NCBI GenBank assembly: GCA_021234155.1
Contig: JAJEKV010000013.1
Coordinates: 18,991,600-19,055,599, forward strand
Direction of reading: 5' to 3'
DNA: 64,000 bases
DNA from: Isoetes taiwanensis
Lineage: Eukaryota > Streptophyta > Lycopodiopsida > Isoetales > Isoetaceae
The notes below the pieces were generated by a model that was given only the letters and a program-made list of their open reading frames with translations, had not been told where the DNA came from and ran no database searches. Shown here one piece after another: positions 1-10,809 of this stretch. A program made the translations under genes and the position numbers. Position 1 is the stretch's first letter. Each line of letters starts with the position of its first letter.

Positions 1-107
1 ATGAGGAGCTTCAGCAACTCTATCCAATCTTGGTAATCAATGCCAGCTCTGAAAAATAGGTAAAGGAAATCAAGGTAAGAAAAAACAATGAAGATAGAGT
101 CTTATAT

Positions 108-785
108 GTGGGAGATATGTTCAAAGAAGAGGAAAGGGAAGCATTTGTAAGTTTCTTTAATACTTATAAAGAATTGTTAGGTGTTGATAAGAGTGTTTGT
201 GAATTTGAGATCAAGATAAAAGAAAAATCAAAACCAGTTGTGCAGAAACTTAGAAGAATTAACAGTTCTTTGTTGGATCTTATTAGGGAAGAACTCTTCA
301 AAATGAAAGATGCTGGAGTTATAAAGGAGATAATCAATCCTGACTGGCTGTCTTGCATTGTACCAGTTGAAAAGAAGAACAAAACCATAAGGATATGCAT
401 TGATTACAGGGATTTGAACAAGGCAACAATAAAAGACTGCTATCCTCTACCTTTTCTTGAAGAAGTGTTGCAGGCAGTTGCAGGAAAGGAGGTATACTCA
501 TTCTTGGATGGTTTCTTAGGATTTAACCAGATTAGCATCAAGGAAGAAGATCAAGCCAAGACATCTTTTTGTCACGCCATGGGGAACTTTCTCACACAAC
601 TATGTTCTTTGTGCAGAAAAGGAGGAGTGAGTTTAAACCCTAAGAAATGCGTCTTCTTTTGCTCAAAAGGGAATCTACTTGGACACGAGGTCTCAAATCA
701 GGGGATTCAGGTGGCAGAAAGTAAGATCCAAGCTCTTAGAAACTTAACACCACCCAAGACTATAAACAAGTTAAAAGCTTTCTAG
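108..785 (+). pseudogene. Ty3/gypsy reverse transcriptase, internally deleted
   Basis: Pol fragment of a Ty3/gypsy retrotransposon. The N-terminal RT blocks are readable: a proline-poor approach region, then ICIDYRDLNKATIKDCYPLP (residues about 96-115) and a variant of the SFLDGFSGYNQI block (SFLDGFLGFNQI). After KTSFCHAMGNF the reading jumps to SLNPKKCVFF, so the palm segment that should carry YxDD and the FGLCNAPATF block is missing (an in-frame deletion of roughly 150 bp). The protein therefore cannot polymerise. The frame continues after a stop at 783-785 into the RNase H fragment. The upstream end is cut by the window edge. The family call is strong; the lineage (Tat/Athila-like, non-chromovirus) is an inference from the integrase C-terminus and the lack of a chromodomain. 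Confidence 0.85.
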
Positions 786-787
786 GC

Positions 788-1330
788 ATGACAAGCTTCT
801 TAAGGATATATGTGCCACATTTCTCTCACACAGTTCATCCCATCACAAACTTGACCAAGGGAAAGAAGTTCTCAAAAAAGGAAAGCAAGTTCATACCTGT
901 AGAGTGGACAGAAGCATGCCAAACTTCCTTTGAAGCAATCATTGAGGCCATTTGCAAATCAACCTTGCTTAAGCCACCAAACTTGTCTGAGCCCTTCCAA
1001 GCCTACTTGAGTGTAACCAAAAAGGCTGTAGGCCTTGCCTTGATGCAGGGGGGTGACATTGTAACTTTCTCCAAAGAAAAATATGGTCCGATCATGAAAT
1101 GAGGTATGCTAGGCTTGAGAAGAGTCAAAGCAGCTTTTGATGTATTTATTTGATAAACAGGACACCGATCCAAAGCAGCAAGACTCAAGTGTACATGAAG
1201 CAAAATCCACTTTGCCCTACTCTTTGCAAAGAAGCCACAAAAGGCCAAGCTATGCGGTGGGCCTCCGATAGTGCAAGATTATGACATAGACATTCAGGTA
1301 ACTTTTAAATCTAAGGATCCCAGCTCTTAT
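788..1330 (+). pseudogene. gypsy RNase H region, broken
   Basis: Continues the gypsy pol after one in-frame stop. SFLRIYVPHFSHTVHPITNL is the connection block (SYYRRFI..F..IA.PLT) and FQAYLSVTKKAVGLALMQ corresponds to the first RNase H strand (normally FxLxxDASxxGxGAVLxQ) with the catalytic Asp changed to Val (LSVTK for LTVDAS-type). The ORF ends near 1102. Noisy similarity continues to about 1330, including GGPPIVQDYDIDIQ read in another frame. No functional RNase H is possible. Confidence 0.65.
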
Positions 1331-1405
1331 CTTACTGATGTTTGTTTAAGCATGAAGATTTGGAGGATCTAGATAGCACTCACATGGGGGCTACAATTAA
1401 TCTAC

Positions 1406-2649
1406 TTGAGGAGGAGAACTGGCAACAGGCAATTAGGAGAGCTGCCAAAGAATCAGAACCCGAGCCAAAACAGGAGATTCAAGGACAAGGTAAAAAAATT
1501 CAGGCTAATTGGTGATGTTTTATGCAGAGTAAACAAAGAAGGTGTCTTGCTAAGGTGTGTGGACAAGTTTGAGGCAGAATTGGTGTTAAAAGCTTGTCAT
1601 GAGGGCATATGTGGAGGTCACTTTCTTGCATAATAAATCGCCAAAAGATACTAGGTCAAAGTTACTATTGGCCTTCAATCTTCAAAGGACTGCTTTGAAA
1701 ACATTAGAAGTTGCCACAAATGCCGGATATTTGGAAAGAGAATCCTCCGACCGCTCCAATCAGCCTACCATAATATCTCCAGGACCCTTTCAAATCTGGG
1801 GATTGGATTTTATAGGGCTTATAGATCCCCCTTCTTCTACTCAGCATGAGTTTATACTGGTAGCTACAGATTATTTCACAAAATGGGCAGAAGCAGTGCC
1901 ATTGAGACAAGCAAATGCCATAACAACAGCCAGATTCCTTCATGAAAATATATCATTTGCGGTTTGGCATCCCCTTTGAAGCTAATATCGATAGAGGTTC
2001 ACAATTTGTCAATGAAGTGATTGAGCAGCTACTCTGCACCCTCAAGATCAAGCACAAAGAGTTCATATTATCCCCAAGGAAATGGTCAGGCAGAGTCAAC
2101 AAACAAGGTACTTAAGTCAATTCTGCAAAAAACAGTAAGCATGTCTAAGAAAGACTGGCATTTGAGATTAACTGATGCATTATGGGCCTACAGAACTACT
2201 ATAAAGCATGCCACCAAGCATAGGTTGTCTTACCTATAGAATTAGAACTACCTTCTTTAAGAATGGCACACATTATTAACCTCAAGATGGAAGATGCTCT
2301 GCAAGACAGATTTATTAGGTTGATGCAACTTGAGGAGCACAGGTATGATGCTGAAAATGCAATTTTACTGAAAAAGGCTAAGGATGTGGCAGCATTCAAA
2401 GCTGCTCACAGATTACAAGGTACCATGAAAATAGGAGAACTCGTGTTGAAATGGAACAAGGCCAGAGAGAAAGTTGCAGGGAAGTTTGAGAATTTGTGGG
2501 AAGGGCCCTATGAAATTATTGGTGAGGCTGGCAAGGAGTCTTATTGGCTCAAGGATCTCACAGATGGCCAGGAACTGCCAAATCCTTTCAATATCCTTCA
2601 CTTAAAGAGGTACTGGCAACAACATGTTGCCTTAAGCCTATTTGAATAG
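1406..2649 (+). pseudogene. gypsy integrase, four frame-shifted pieces
   Basis: Integrase of the same gypsy copy. The pieces at 1406-1633, 1599-1979, 2021-2239 and 2263-2649 lie in different frames. The H2C2-type zinc region is reduced to HEGICGGHF. The catalytic core follows: GLDFIGLI and VATDYFTKWAEAVPL hold the first Asp, IDRGSQFVNE corresponds to the second Asp block (SDNGTQF) with the Asp kept and Asn changed to Arg, and YYPQGNGQAESTNKVLK keeps the catalytic Glu. The C-terminal GELVLKWNKAREKVAGKF and WEGPYEIIGEAG block and LKRYW end resemble Athila/Tat (OTA) elements, not chromoviruses, since no chromodomain follows. The stop is at 2647-2649. Confidence 0.85.
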
Positions 2650-4500
2650 TCCAGCTTGCAGAAATTAGGTAGTTGTAGGAAATAGAATAGAATAGTTTTT
2701 TTAACGTCCACGAAGACCAATAGGTCATGGAACATATTTAACTAGGCCTAGATGTTACTTTGTTATGCAAACAGCACTTTCCTTACTTCCTAATCATGTT
2801 TACTTCTCAGCAAAAGCAGCAAAAGGAGCTCCAAACATGCTTAAACCAATGGCAGGTCATACACATTACCATGCAGGTCCACCCTTCAGAACACTCACAA
2901 GCACATAATCTGCTCAAAGTTGGCCAAAATCCATTGCAAGCCCTTCCCCCATCTCCATTTCATTCAAAACCAGGTCAAAGACTGCCACCAAACCTCCACA
3001 TGGCAGTCACCATCATTTTGTCATGTAGGTTCATCGCTTGACTCATTCATATTCATTTGAACACTCAAGCAGCCTACTTCCACCACCCTTGTTCCCCTAT
3101 GCACACAAACCTCCTCCCTGATTGCTGCCAACCATTCCACCACATTGGCAAGCTCATATGAAGAACACCATCTCCACTCCACACTCCCTCTGTTTGTTTA
3201 GCATGATGCTGCCACCTTGTGGCAGCATGTAAGAGCAACTTCACAAGAAAACACAAAAAGATCAAAACACACTTGCAAGGCATTTCTATTTGGAGCTCAT
3301 TGTTTAGGTATGAAGACAAATCTTTACACCAAGTTGAAGACCAATGGAGAACATTCAAAGGAGCATTCAAGTTAGCAAAGATGAGCAAGACTTGAGTCAA
3401 AGGTTGGAGGGCAAGTCAAAAGGAGAAGACCCCTAGTCAAAGATTGGAAGACCCCAAAAGAAGTATGTTGTCTTGCCAACTTTTGAGATTTTCATACTAT
3501 CTTAGAGATATTGGCTAAAGAAGGCATTGCTCACATCTATATTTGGCATTGCTCACATCTATATTGATCCCTCATACCCATTCCTCATTTCATTCATCTC
3601 ATTTCCATGGCTCAAAGTTTTTTTCCCTAGGGCAAAAATCTCACACACCACATATTTCACACATATGCACCATATACATCACACATACACATCGTGATTC
3701 ATGACCATGCACTTGACAAGTCATTAGAAGCACACTCTCTCCCTAAGAAAAGAGATAGAAAGAAGAGAGAAGCTCCACTAGTCCACTACATGACCAATTC
3801 AAGACCAAAGTATGGGACAAAGATCAAATCCCAAAGGTCCAAAGTTGACTAAGTTGAAAGAAATCAATATCTAGTGCCACATCACCTTCAAAGTTCATAC
3901 ACACATCATCCACATCATCACCAACTCACCCAACACGTGTCACCCACACCTTGTCACACTTCACCAAGATTTTACCTAGGGAAAATTTCTTTGACACCTT
4001 GCCTTCCACCTCACCATGCCACATCATCAGCATTTGCCTAGTCATCTCACATGTGCCATATCCCCTTGTACACCATGGAAAAAAGGCCCAAAAATGAAGT
4101 GCTTATTTTCAAAATTTGTTTTTTCCATCTGAAAGCCCATAAAAAATCATGCAAAATGGTGGTCAAAGATTCCTACTTTGACCACATCTAGCCCTAGTTT
4201 TGGGAGTTCTCGGGATGCGCGCCATACCCTAGTTGTACTGATATTTGGCTTAAACTACCCTCCAAAAAACCATGTCATGCACCGGCCAACCACATTCAGC
4301 CACGTGGAATCAAGCCTATCGAAAAAGGGGCTCCACTTTGAAGAAGAAATCATGATTATTACACCACAACTGATTGACTGGCAGATCAGGAACTCATTTA
4401 CAGGCGAAGGAGGCAAAAACTGAACTGCATTATCAAGAACTGATCGCAAATTGCCAGATTTAAGAGGTCATTGAGGTTTCAGAGATTTTTCGAGCACCCC
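2650..4500. other. Noncoding tail downstream of gypsy pol
   Basis: No convincing gene. A/T- and CA-rich sequence that reads like the long 3' noncoding region of the adjoining gypsy element. A 21-bp unit (GGCATTGCTCACATCTATAT...) occurs twice in tandem at about 3523-3563. I could not find a TG...CA-bounded LTR or a second copy of one within the window. Confidence 0.4.
2680..2733 (-). mobile_element. Short retroposon 3' tail (motif copy 1)
   Basis: Three AATAG-type pentamers are followed by TTTTTTTAACGTCCACGAAG and a run like GACCAATAGGTCATGGAAC. A near-identical arrangement, but with AAGAT pentamers, lies at 19,533-19,592. Read on the minus strand both end in a pentanucleotide array, which is how many non-LTR elements and SINEs terminate. 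What is seen is the paired motif. The assignment to the 3' end of a SINE or RTE-like LINE is inference. Confidence 0.45.
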
Positions 4501-5530
4501 AGCCATCTAATCCAGCATACTACTGTTGGGAATGACCTTTGCTTGCCCTGTACTGCCTCCTTGTGTCAGATTTCTTGAAGATCTGATGCAATAAAGTCCT
4601 TTATTATCATTTGAAGATGTGTATTACCTTTGTTTACTTCATTCTATGAATTTCTCCATGTTAAATCACTGGGAAGTTCTCTCATTGTAATTCTTGACGG
4701 CTCCTTTGAATGAAAATTTGAAGTTGGTGAAGATCACGTTTGCTATTCCTGAAGATCAAATCTTGCTGGTTCAATTTATGTTGTAGCAGTGCTTGATTAG
4801 CAACAAAAACACAACTGTGGTTTGTATAAGTTATTCCTTAGCTTAAACTTCAGCCTGAAGTGCTTGTTTAATACTGCATCATTAGATCAATCATTAAATC
4901 CTCAAAAAATCAAAAAAGGCCTGGTCAAATAGCATCTTATACTAGATTTTAGTCGTCTAACACTTGTTTTCATCTCATATAGGCTATCTTCATCATTCAA
5001 AAGCTAAAAAGTCCTGTAAAGCCAAGATTCAAAACATTTTCTTTAACTCTGTCACAGACTGTCACAAAAAAAATCCATAAAAATGGCATTTGTACACATT
5101 ACTGCATACTTCCTGTTGTTTCTACATGATGCACGTGTCTTCTAGGTTAGGTTGAAAGTGTCAAAGAAAGAAATTCAAAAAATATCCTCGTGAATTCTCA
5201 TTTGCAAATTCTAGCTCTCTGCCAGGGTTATTGACCCAAAATTGACCCAGTCAGGCAGCTGTTTTTCACCTAGCTATGGTCAACCTTTTGCCTCTGACTT
5301 TTGTAGGCATCTTTTGGACTCTCTTGAGCATCGATTGCAAGTGTTCCCAACAAAAAACACTCATCCCTCTTCATTTGGCAAACAATTTTTGGCACAGTTT
5401 TTTCTTGTTTAGGGACAAGTGATTCACAAGCTAGTTTGAGTTGATTTGTGCAGGGATTTGGCCACAGATTGGTTGCCTTAAGTAACCTGGAGGTTCTCAA
5501 CCACTGAGTTGAAGGTTTGCCAGGTACACC
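4500..5530. other. No gene recognised
   Basis: A/T-rich sequence with scattered short ORFs and no family signature that I can identify. Confidence 0.4.
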
Positions 5531-5533
5531 TTC

Positions 5534-5652
5534 AACATGATTGAGAAGGTGATCAATGAGAATATCAAAACATGAACATGTAGTGGAAATAGATCAAAGA
5601 AAAATACCGTTGTCTAGTTTATACCATATAAACACGAAAGAATCTCAAGAAA
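5534..5652. repeat. Direct repeat, copy 1
   Basis: About 115 bp (starting GATTGAGAAGGTGATCAATG) that recur with few changes at 6228-6346, 694 bp downstream in the same orientation. The interval between the copies holds no ORF of note. An unrelated 30-bp sub-repeat (CCACAGTGAGATAA...) recurs at about 5666 and 5791. The pair could be short LTRs, or the result of segmental duplication. Confidence 0.6.
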
Positions 5653-6227
5653 AAGGGAAAACCACCACAGTGAGATAAAGAGAAACTATAACCAACTTGA
5701 TGACCACATGACGCATAGGATAATATAGTATCTGAGCTAATGAGAGACTAAAACATGTAGTGTCAACAAATGTTAACTCTAGGAAATCACCACAGTGAGA
5801 TAACGAGAAATCATAACCAATTTGACAGCCACATGACGCAAGCCCTAACACAAGTCCTAAATGTTGAATAATGCAACATATCGAGGTTCTGGGAAATAAA
5901 ACAGTAACGTTCATGCAATTTGTTCGATGTAACCCTCAAAAACTCAAGAAATTCCAATTCTACGATGACAAGAAAAATGCTGATAAAAATGCATCATGAA
6001 ATCAAATTTACAAACTATAAAATCCAATGCTATCATAGGAAAAGGACAACAAATGCATTTAATAAGAGAGTCTATGTGTGACCAACAAATGAAACATGAC
6101 TAGGGAGATATAATGCATGTTTACAAAGATCACCAAGAAGCGAGAATACTATTTATTTCGGTTATAAATGATGAATGAGACCACGTACTGACCAACCATA
6201 TTTCCATGAAAACAAAATATAGCGCAT

Positions 6228-6346
6228 GATTGTGAAGGTGATCAATGAGGATATCAAAACACGAACATGTAGTGGAAATAGATCAAAGGAAAATACCGTT
6301 GTCTAGTTTATGCCATATAAACATGAAAGAAACTCAAGAAAAAAAA
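6228..6346. repeat. Direct repeat, copy 2
   Basis: Second copy of the 5534 repeat (GATTGTGAAGGTGATCAATG onward). Its similarity stops at a run of A's at about 6338-6347, exactly where the tRNA-like sequence of the next entry begins, which suggests that a retroposed SINE landed at the end of this copy. Confidence 0.6.
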
Positions 6347-6430
6347 AATTATTTGGCCATTGGAGGAAATCGAACCAGCAATCACAAGTCGCAAACCACG
6401 AAAGCTAGCCACAAAGCCAACAACAAATTT
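6338..6430 (-). mobile_element. tRNA-derived SINE head, minus strand
   Basis: On the minus strand a box A-like TGGCTTTGTGGCTAGC is followed about 35 bp later by a canonical box B, GGTTCGATTTCC, and then an A/T run ending in poly(T). This is the internal Pol III promoter architecture of tRNA-derived SINEs. It does not fold into a full tRNA that I can verify, so I call it a SINE head and not a tRNA gene. Family unknown. Confidence 0.45.
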
Positions 6431-7084
6431 TTAATAAAAATAAACAAATAATAATTTGAATGGGCCATGCGATACCAGGACCCAGTATCCCCTAACAAAA
6501 ACCTTTAAGAAAATGGCAGCCGCCAAAGCCTGACGCTAATTGGGCATGTCACCAGAGAAATGGATGGAGGTTTCACATAGCTAGATGAAAATTTATAGGG
6601 TACAAAGAACCTAGGCCAAACTGAGCATACCAGCTCGAAATTCAGAGAGCAATGGACGAGTCATTTCACAATCTCAAGAATTAGCAGTTCTAGTGCGAAA
6701 TCAAATTCTAGTACTCAAGAATGCCAGTTCCACTGGTATAGAGCAAAAAAACCTCTTAGATCGAATTCAAAATGATTAAATCACCACAAACCTTTAAGAA
6801 ACAGAAAAGCAAGAATCGAGTACACATACTACTTATCAAGTATGACAAGAATCAGAAGCAAAAGTAAATCGACAACTACAAGAACGAATATCTAGATAAG
6901 AACAAAAAGCATTAATTAAAACAAACTACCACAATATGCTCAACCTTGTACAAGACTCTGCCTACGACTAAGAATGCATTTCTACCTTGTGCAAGACTAT
7001 GCTTAAGACTAAGAAAACATCTTTAACAACAAGCTAAGAATCCCAACATACTTAGAATCACCAAACCATTTAGAAAAGGGAAAA
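6430..7084. other. No gene recognised
   Basis: A-rich stretch downstream of the DIRS-like RT relic. It may be the remains of the RNase H/recombinase part of that element, but no motif is legible. Confidence 0.3.
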
Positions 7085-7105
7085 GTAAGAAGACAACAAA
7101 ACCGA

Positions 7106-7958
7106 TTATGTCCAGCTTGGCAATGCTGGGGCAGTTGGATAGGGTGGGTGCAGGTCAAGGAGGGCATGCGATGGGGAAAAAAAAGGCAAGAGAAAGGTAG
7201 AGGTAATCTTGCTGTAAGTCAAAAATAACTTGAATTTGAAGGGACTCGGGCGAGGAGTGACACAAAAATAGGATATCATTAACATACAGGGGGCAACAGA
7301 TACCGTGAGCATGCCAATGGTGAACCAATTGCGAATGAGTTTGGTAAACACAAATGGAGCAGAGGCGAGTCCAAAGGAAAGAACATTGAAGACAAAAAAC
7401 TGGCCGTCTAGTGAAAAACTGAGAAAGGAACGGTGAGGAGGCCAGATGGGGACATGATGATAATCAGATTTCAAATCTATAGTAATAAGGAAATCCTCGG
7501 GTTTGCAAAGATGAGAGAGCAGGTCGAATGATTCATAGTGAAAAGGAGGGACAGATAAAAGGAGTTCAGGACACGCAAATCTAATATAAGATGCCACTTT
7601 TCTTGACCTTTAGGGACCACCCCCAACGGGAAACAGAATAACGGGCAAGAAGGCATAAGGGAGGCCACACCGATATGAAGGAGTTCAGAGATGGCAGAAC
7701 GAGCAAAATCAAGCTGGGTGAACAAGGATAAATGATTCTTGCAAGAAAGGGGTTGACAAGGGGATGAGTGAGCCAAGGCAAACGGTAACCAAATTGGATC
7801 CAGCTGAGCACTTGCTGGGAGGAACATAATGACCGCCAAAAAGGCAAAACGGACAAGAGGCGATTGAGGATGCAGGTAGATGAAGCAATCGAGTCAGCTA
7901 AGATGGGACAATGCCCAAATGAGGAATGCAAAAGGAAAACAATATGAAACAACAACAA
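7106..7958 (-). pseudogene. DIRS-like reverse transcriptase relic
   Basis: Reverse transcriptase read on the minus strand through at least one frameshift near 7600. In order: LGVVPKGQEKWHLILDLRVLN, then (with one shift) FLITIDLKSDYHHVPI, FVFNVLSFGLASAPFVFTKL, and a decayed catalytic box read as LYVNDILFLC where YVDD is expected. The combination IDLKSGYHHVPI plus FGLASAP.FTK is typical of DIRS/PAT tyrosine-recombinase retrotransposons, and unlike the DGFSGYNQI plus FGLCNAPATFQ blocks of gypsy elements elsewhere in this window. The first catalytic Asp is kept and the second Asp of YVDD is Asn. No recombinase domain was found within the window, so a divergent gypsy-like origin is not excluded. 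Confidence 0.6.
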
Positions 7959-8219
7959 ACCATATAAGAAAACAAGACACCAACTAAACCCATAATAGGA
8001 ACAACTCTGAAACCAACCCTACGATGCCCATACATACGTATTTAAAATGGGAAGAATGCCTTTTCTAAAAACAACGTTCTACGCCTTGAACTACAAAGGG
8101 AGATGCACATATGGGGAGTACGTAATGAAGAATGCACAACCAAACACGGCAAATTCGATCGTTCCCAACCAATGCAATCATGGTTAAGTGAAAATTGCAA
8201 GCGAATTGTGCCAGAAAGA

Positions 8220-8740
8220 GGAATGCAGGGGAATGCCTATTCATAACAGCCAAACAATTAACTTGTAATCAACAAATTTTGCTTCCACGCAAATAGCTAC
8301 AACGAGAAAAAAGAGCCCAGAGTTACAACAGTTTGGATAGAAAGATATGCAAGAGAGATTTGTCCTTGAACCGGATGACCCGAGAATGCTTTGCCAAAAA
8401 ATGTAACTGAAATCCAACCCTAGACCTTTAAGCAACCAACAAACTGCCTTTTCAAAATAAAAGGAGGATATGCACATGCGGGGACAAGAAATACATAACT
8501 TAATATGATAATCCTAATATGCCAGAGCAATGCAAACATGGTCGGGGAGACAAAGCAAAAGAGTTGCAGGGGAATGCCTTTTCATGGTAACGAAAAAATG
8601 ATCTTATAATCAATGAACTTTTATTTCCAATTATCTAGCTATCATAAAGAAAGAGCCTAGAGTAGTAATAGTTCAAAAAATACCAAAGAAATCGACCAAC
8701 CGAATGTCCTGAGAATGCCTTCCTATAACCCCATGCCATA
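8220..8740. repeat. Diverged tandem repeat, about 330-bp unit
   Basis: Two diverged copies in tandem. Each begins GGGGAATGCC near 8228 and 8570 and proceeds through a TTGTAATCAA-type segment, AGCTA, GAAAAAAGAGCC(C/T)AGAGT, and GAATGC(T/C)TT(G/C)C. It lies between the gag-like ORF and the RT of the putative DIRS-like element. Confidence 0.5.
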
Positions 8741-8799
8741 TGCAACCAAGCGTATACAACTAAGCACCTAGATCCATTAAATGCAATGAGAACTCGAGA

Positions 8800-9260
8800 T
8801 CCAAATGAAATGCAATCACACCCCCTTCGGGTACCCCTCGCTTGAAGAAAAAGAGGTGCTCGAATAGGGCGACGATCAAGGCAGTCTTGGCGGGCTAATT
8901 TTAAGCGACGGGAATCATCAGCGGATAATGATAAGCCTAAATGATCAGCAAAATCAAATGCAATATCGTACCCTTCACGAACTGCAATCAAAAGAAATTT
9001 CATACACTGCTGAGTTGCCATCTTATCCTCTTCAATGAGCTTCAAGACTGAGTCGGGCACGGCAGGAGAGAGAGAAAATAGGTGAGCATACAACTCTCGA
9101 AATCGGTCCTCGGTAGTAGACAAAATGTCGTACTGGTGCCTCGAGGAGTTCCGTTTGAAAGTGGGCAGGGTCCTTGCCGCCCGCTCCTGTAATTCCTCCC
9201 GTAGAGATTCGACAGCCTCGTGAATGAAAGACTGGGCTGAAAGAGACGTTCATAAATCAT
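8800..9260 (-). pseudogene. Gag-like ORF upstream of DIRS-like RT
   Basis: Minus-strand coding relic: FIHEAVESLREELQERAART, then HQYDILSTTEDRFRELYAHL, then FSLSPAVPDSVLKLIEEDKM, MKFLLIAVREGYDIAFDFAD and SADDSRRLKLARQDCLDRRP. The helical, charged character and the position just upstream of the RT in the same orientation fit an ORF1 (gag) of a DIRS-type element. Upstream (9260-9640) a proline/serine-rich tract of other reading frames may be its N-terminus. I recognise no catalytic domain. It could instead be a captured host fragment. Confidence 0.4.
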
Positions 9261-9629
9261 TAATTTGAGCCATTTGCAATTATAAGGATTGAAGGACCCG
9301 AAAGAAAAAGATCATATTGAGAGGGGTGCGCCACCGATGGGGTAGGTGGTGGAATGGAAAATAATGGAGGAGGCCGCGATTTGAAGTTGCCGTGTTGTTG
9401 GGGGAGGGGGGGGACAACGGGGGGGAGAAGGAGCGGAGTAGCAGGGCATAGCCGAAGAGGGAACCAAAGGCGAAACGGAGGTGTGGGAGTACCCGAAAGG
9501 GGTGTGGAGAAAAAGCTGATGGCATAAAGGAAACTCCAAAAGGATTCGAGGAGGAAGAGGGGCCCAAGTAGCCCAAATTTTCCAATGGAAAGGTTGCATT
9601 TAGAAGAATAGGTGAAGGAGCCGTGGGAG

Positions 9630-9767
9630 AAGAATGAGCACGCCCGGTGCCTGAGTGGCAATACGTTTTCCCCACAATCCCCCGAGTGCACATGGGGGTG
9701 TTTGAACCAGAGTGCAACCTAGACTGGTTGGCATCAACTATCCTGAAAAAAAAAAAAAAAAAAAAAC
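9630..9767 (+). mobile_element. tRNA-derived SINE with poly(A) tail
   Basis: A box A-like GGTGCCTGAGTGGC at about 9639 and a box B-like GTGTTTGAACC at about 9699 are separated by roughly 55 bp, and the sequence ends about 45 bp later in an uninterrupted run of about 20 A's (9746-9767). This is the layout of a tRNA-derived SINE inserted on the plus strand. The CTGAGTGG start resembles class II (Leu/Ser-type) tRNAs, but the ancestry is inferred. The flanking target duplication was not resolved. Confidence 0.55.
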
Positions 9768-9929
9768 CTTTAAAACCAACAAGAAACGAGAAAACCTGAG
9801 AATACAAATGGATAAAATTTGCATAATTAAATTTCCACAAAATAACAATGGCACCAAGGCTCATATCAAAGAACGTCAAATGTATGGCAGAAACATGGCC
9901 AGAGGGCCAGCTTTTACAATGGAATTTCT

Positions 9930-10808
9930 CTATGCGGGTATCAGGGTGCCATCACATCTGGTCTTGAACCCAAGACAAGAGTGCAAGGGGGGTCGATGAA
10001 GGAACGCCAAGGAAAGATAAGATAGTGCAAAAAATGGAGCAAAACGGGGCAACTCGAACCTCCAACCCCGGGCATAGGAGAAATGCAGCATGCAATCCCC
10101 AAGAACAGCTGCGAACTGGAATCTAAACAGCACATGGCCACTATGGCCCCACCAACGCAGAGCAGCCACCATATCCCTTAGATGAAAATACATCATATTA
10201 GGGACCTCCAGCTCAAAGATCAATTCCGAGCTGATGGGGTCCCGGTAAAAATCAACGCCCAAATCCACCTGGTCGATGGCACCATTCAGGTAAGAGGAAA
10301 ACCATAGGCAATCTGACATAAACGTCAAAGAAAATGAAGAAGTAGGGGGCAGACGGTCAAGAGACCAAAACAAATGGTTGAGATTGAAAGCAACGCAAAG
10401 ATTTGGATCATGGCCCTCGAATGAAAAAGATAAGAAAGACGCTGGGTCAGATGGAACAGGGATATTTGGCAGTATGATTTCGGGTAGAGGAGGGGAGCCA
10501 AGTTCATGATCAGCGGTCGGAGGGATAAAGCTTCGGAGAGTAGATTGAGCACACATTGTCCACTGAAAGAAAAAAGGGGGTGAGAAACAACATGAACAAA
10601 AAATGTAAAGATACAAGAAAAGAGCACACAAATGACTTACAATATCAACGGAATTAACCAAAAAGCAACGGCCCATGTCCATGCACCATCCAGCAAAAAC
10701 CAAGACGTACAAAGGCAATCTAAAAAAGGAACCTAGCTCCGCACTAACCTGGAAAATGCCTACTAATAATGACCTATCTAGGCAAAGCACACCACAGACC
10801 CACCACAA
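9930..10808 (-). CDS. Unrecognised 292-codon ORF with intron-like segment
   Basis: The longest open frame in this part of the window; no family recognised. Within it the minus strand carries a good 5' splice consensus (GTAAGT at 10,635-10,640) and, 78 bp on, a pyrimidine tract ending TTTCTTTCAG (to 10,563), so it may be two exons read through by chance. The downstream part (from about 10,562) has a Pro-rich start (SPPLPEIILPNIPVPSDPAS) followed by a mixed region with FELEVPNMMYFHLRDM and ALRWWGHSGHVLFRFQ. It lies in the same orientation as the DIRS-like relic at 7.1-9.3 kb and could be part of it. It may be a non-coding open frame. Confidence 0.25.
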   Translation of the reverse strand: MWWVCGVLCLDRSLLVGIFQVSAELGSFFRLPLYVLVFAGWCMDMGRCFLVNSVDIVSHLCALFLYLYIFCSCCFSPPFFFQWTMCAQSTLRSFIPPTADHELGSPPLPEIILPNIPVPSDPASFLSFSFEGHDPNLCVAFNLNHLFWSLDRLPPTSSFSLTFMSDCLWFSSYLNGAIDQVDLGVDFYRDPISSELIFELEVPNMMYFHLRDMVAALRWWGHSGHVLFRFQFAAVLGDCMLHFSYARGWRFELPRFAPFFALSYLSLAFLHRPPLHSCLGFKTRCDGTLIPA

Positions 10809-10809
10809 G

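Noticed and set aside
5645-5914. Cys-rich 89-codon minus ORF
   Set aside because: Lies in a noncoding direct-repeat interval that includes its own sub-repeat; no family.
9280-9879. 199-codon minus-strand ORF
   Set aside because: Includes a Phe run encoded by the SINE poly(A) tract and crosses it, so it cannot be one gene.
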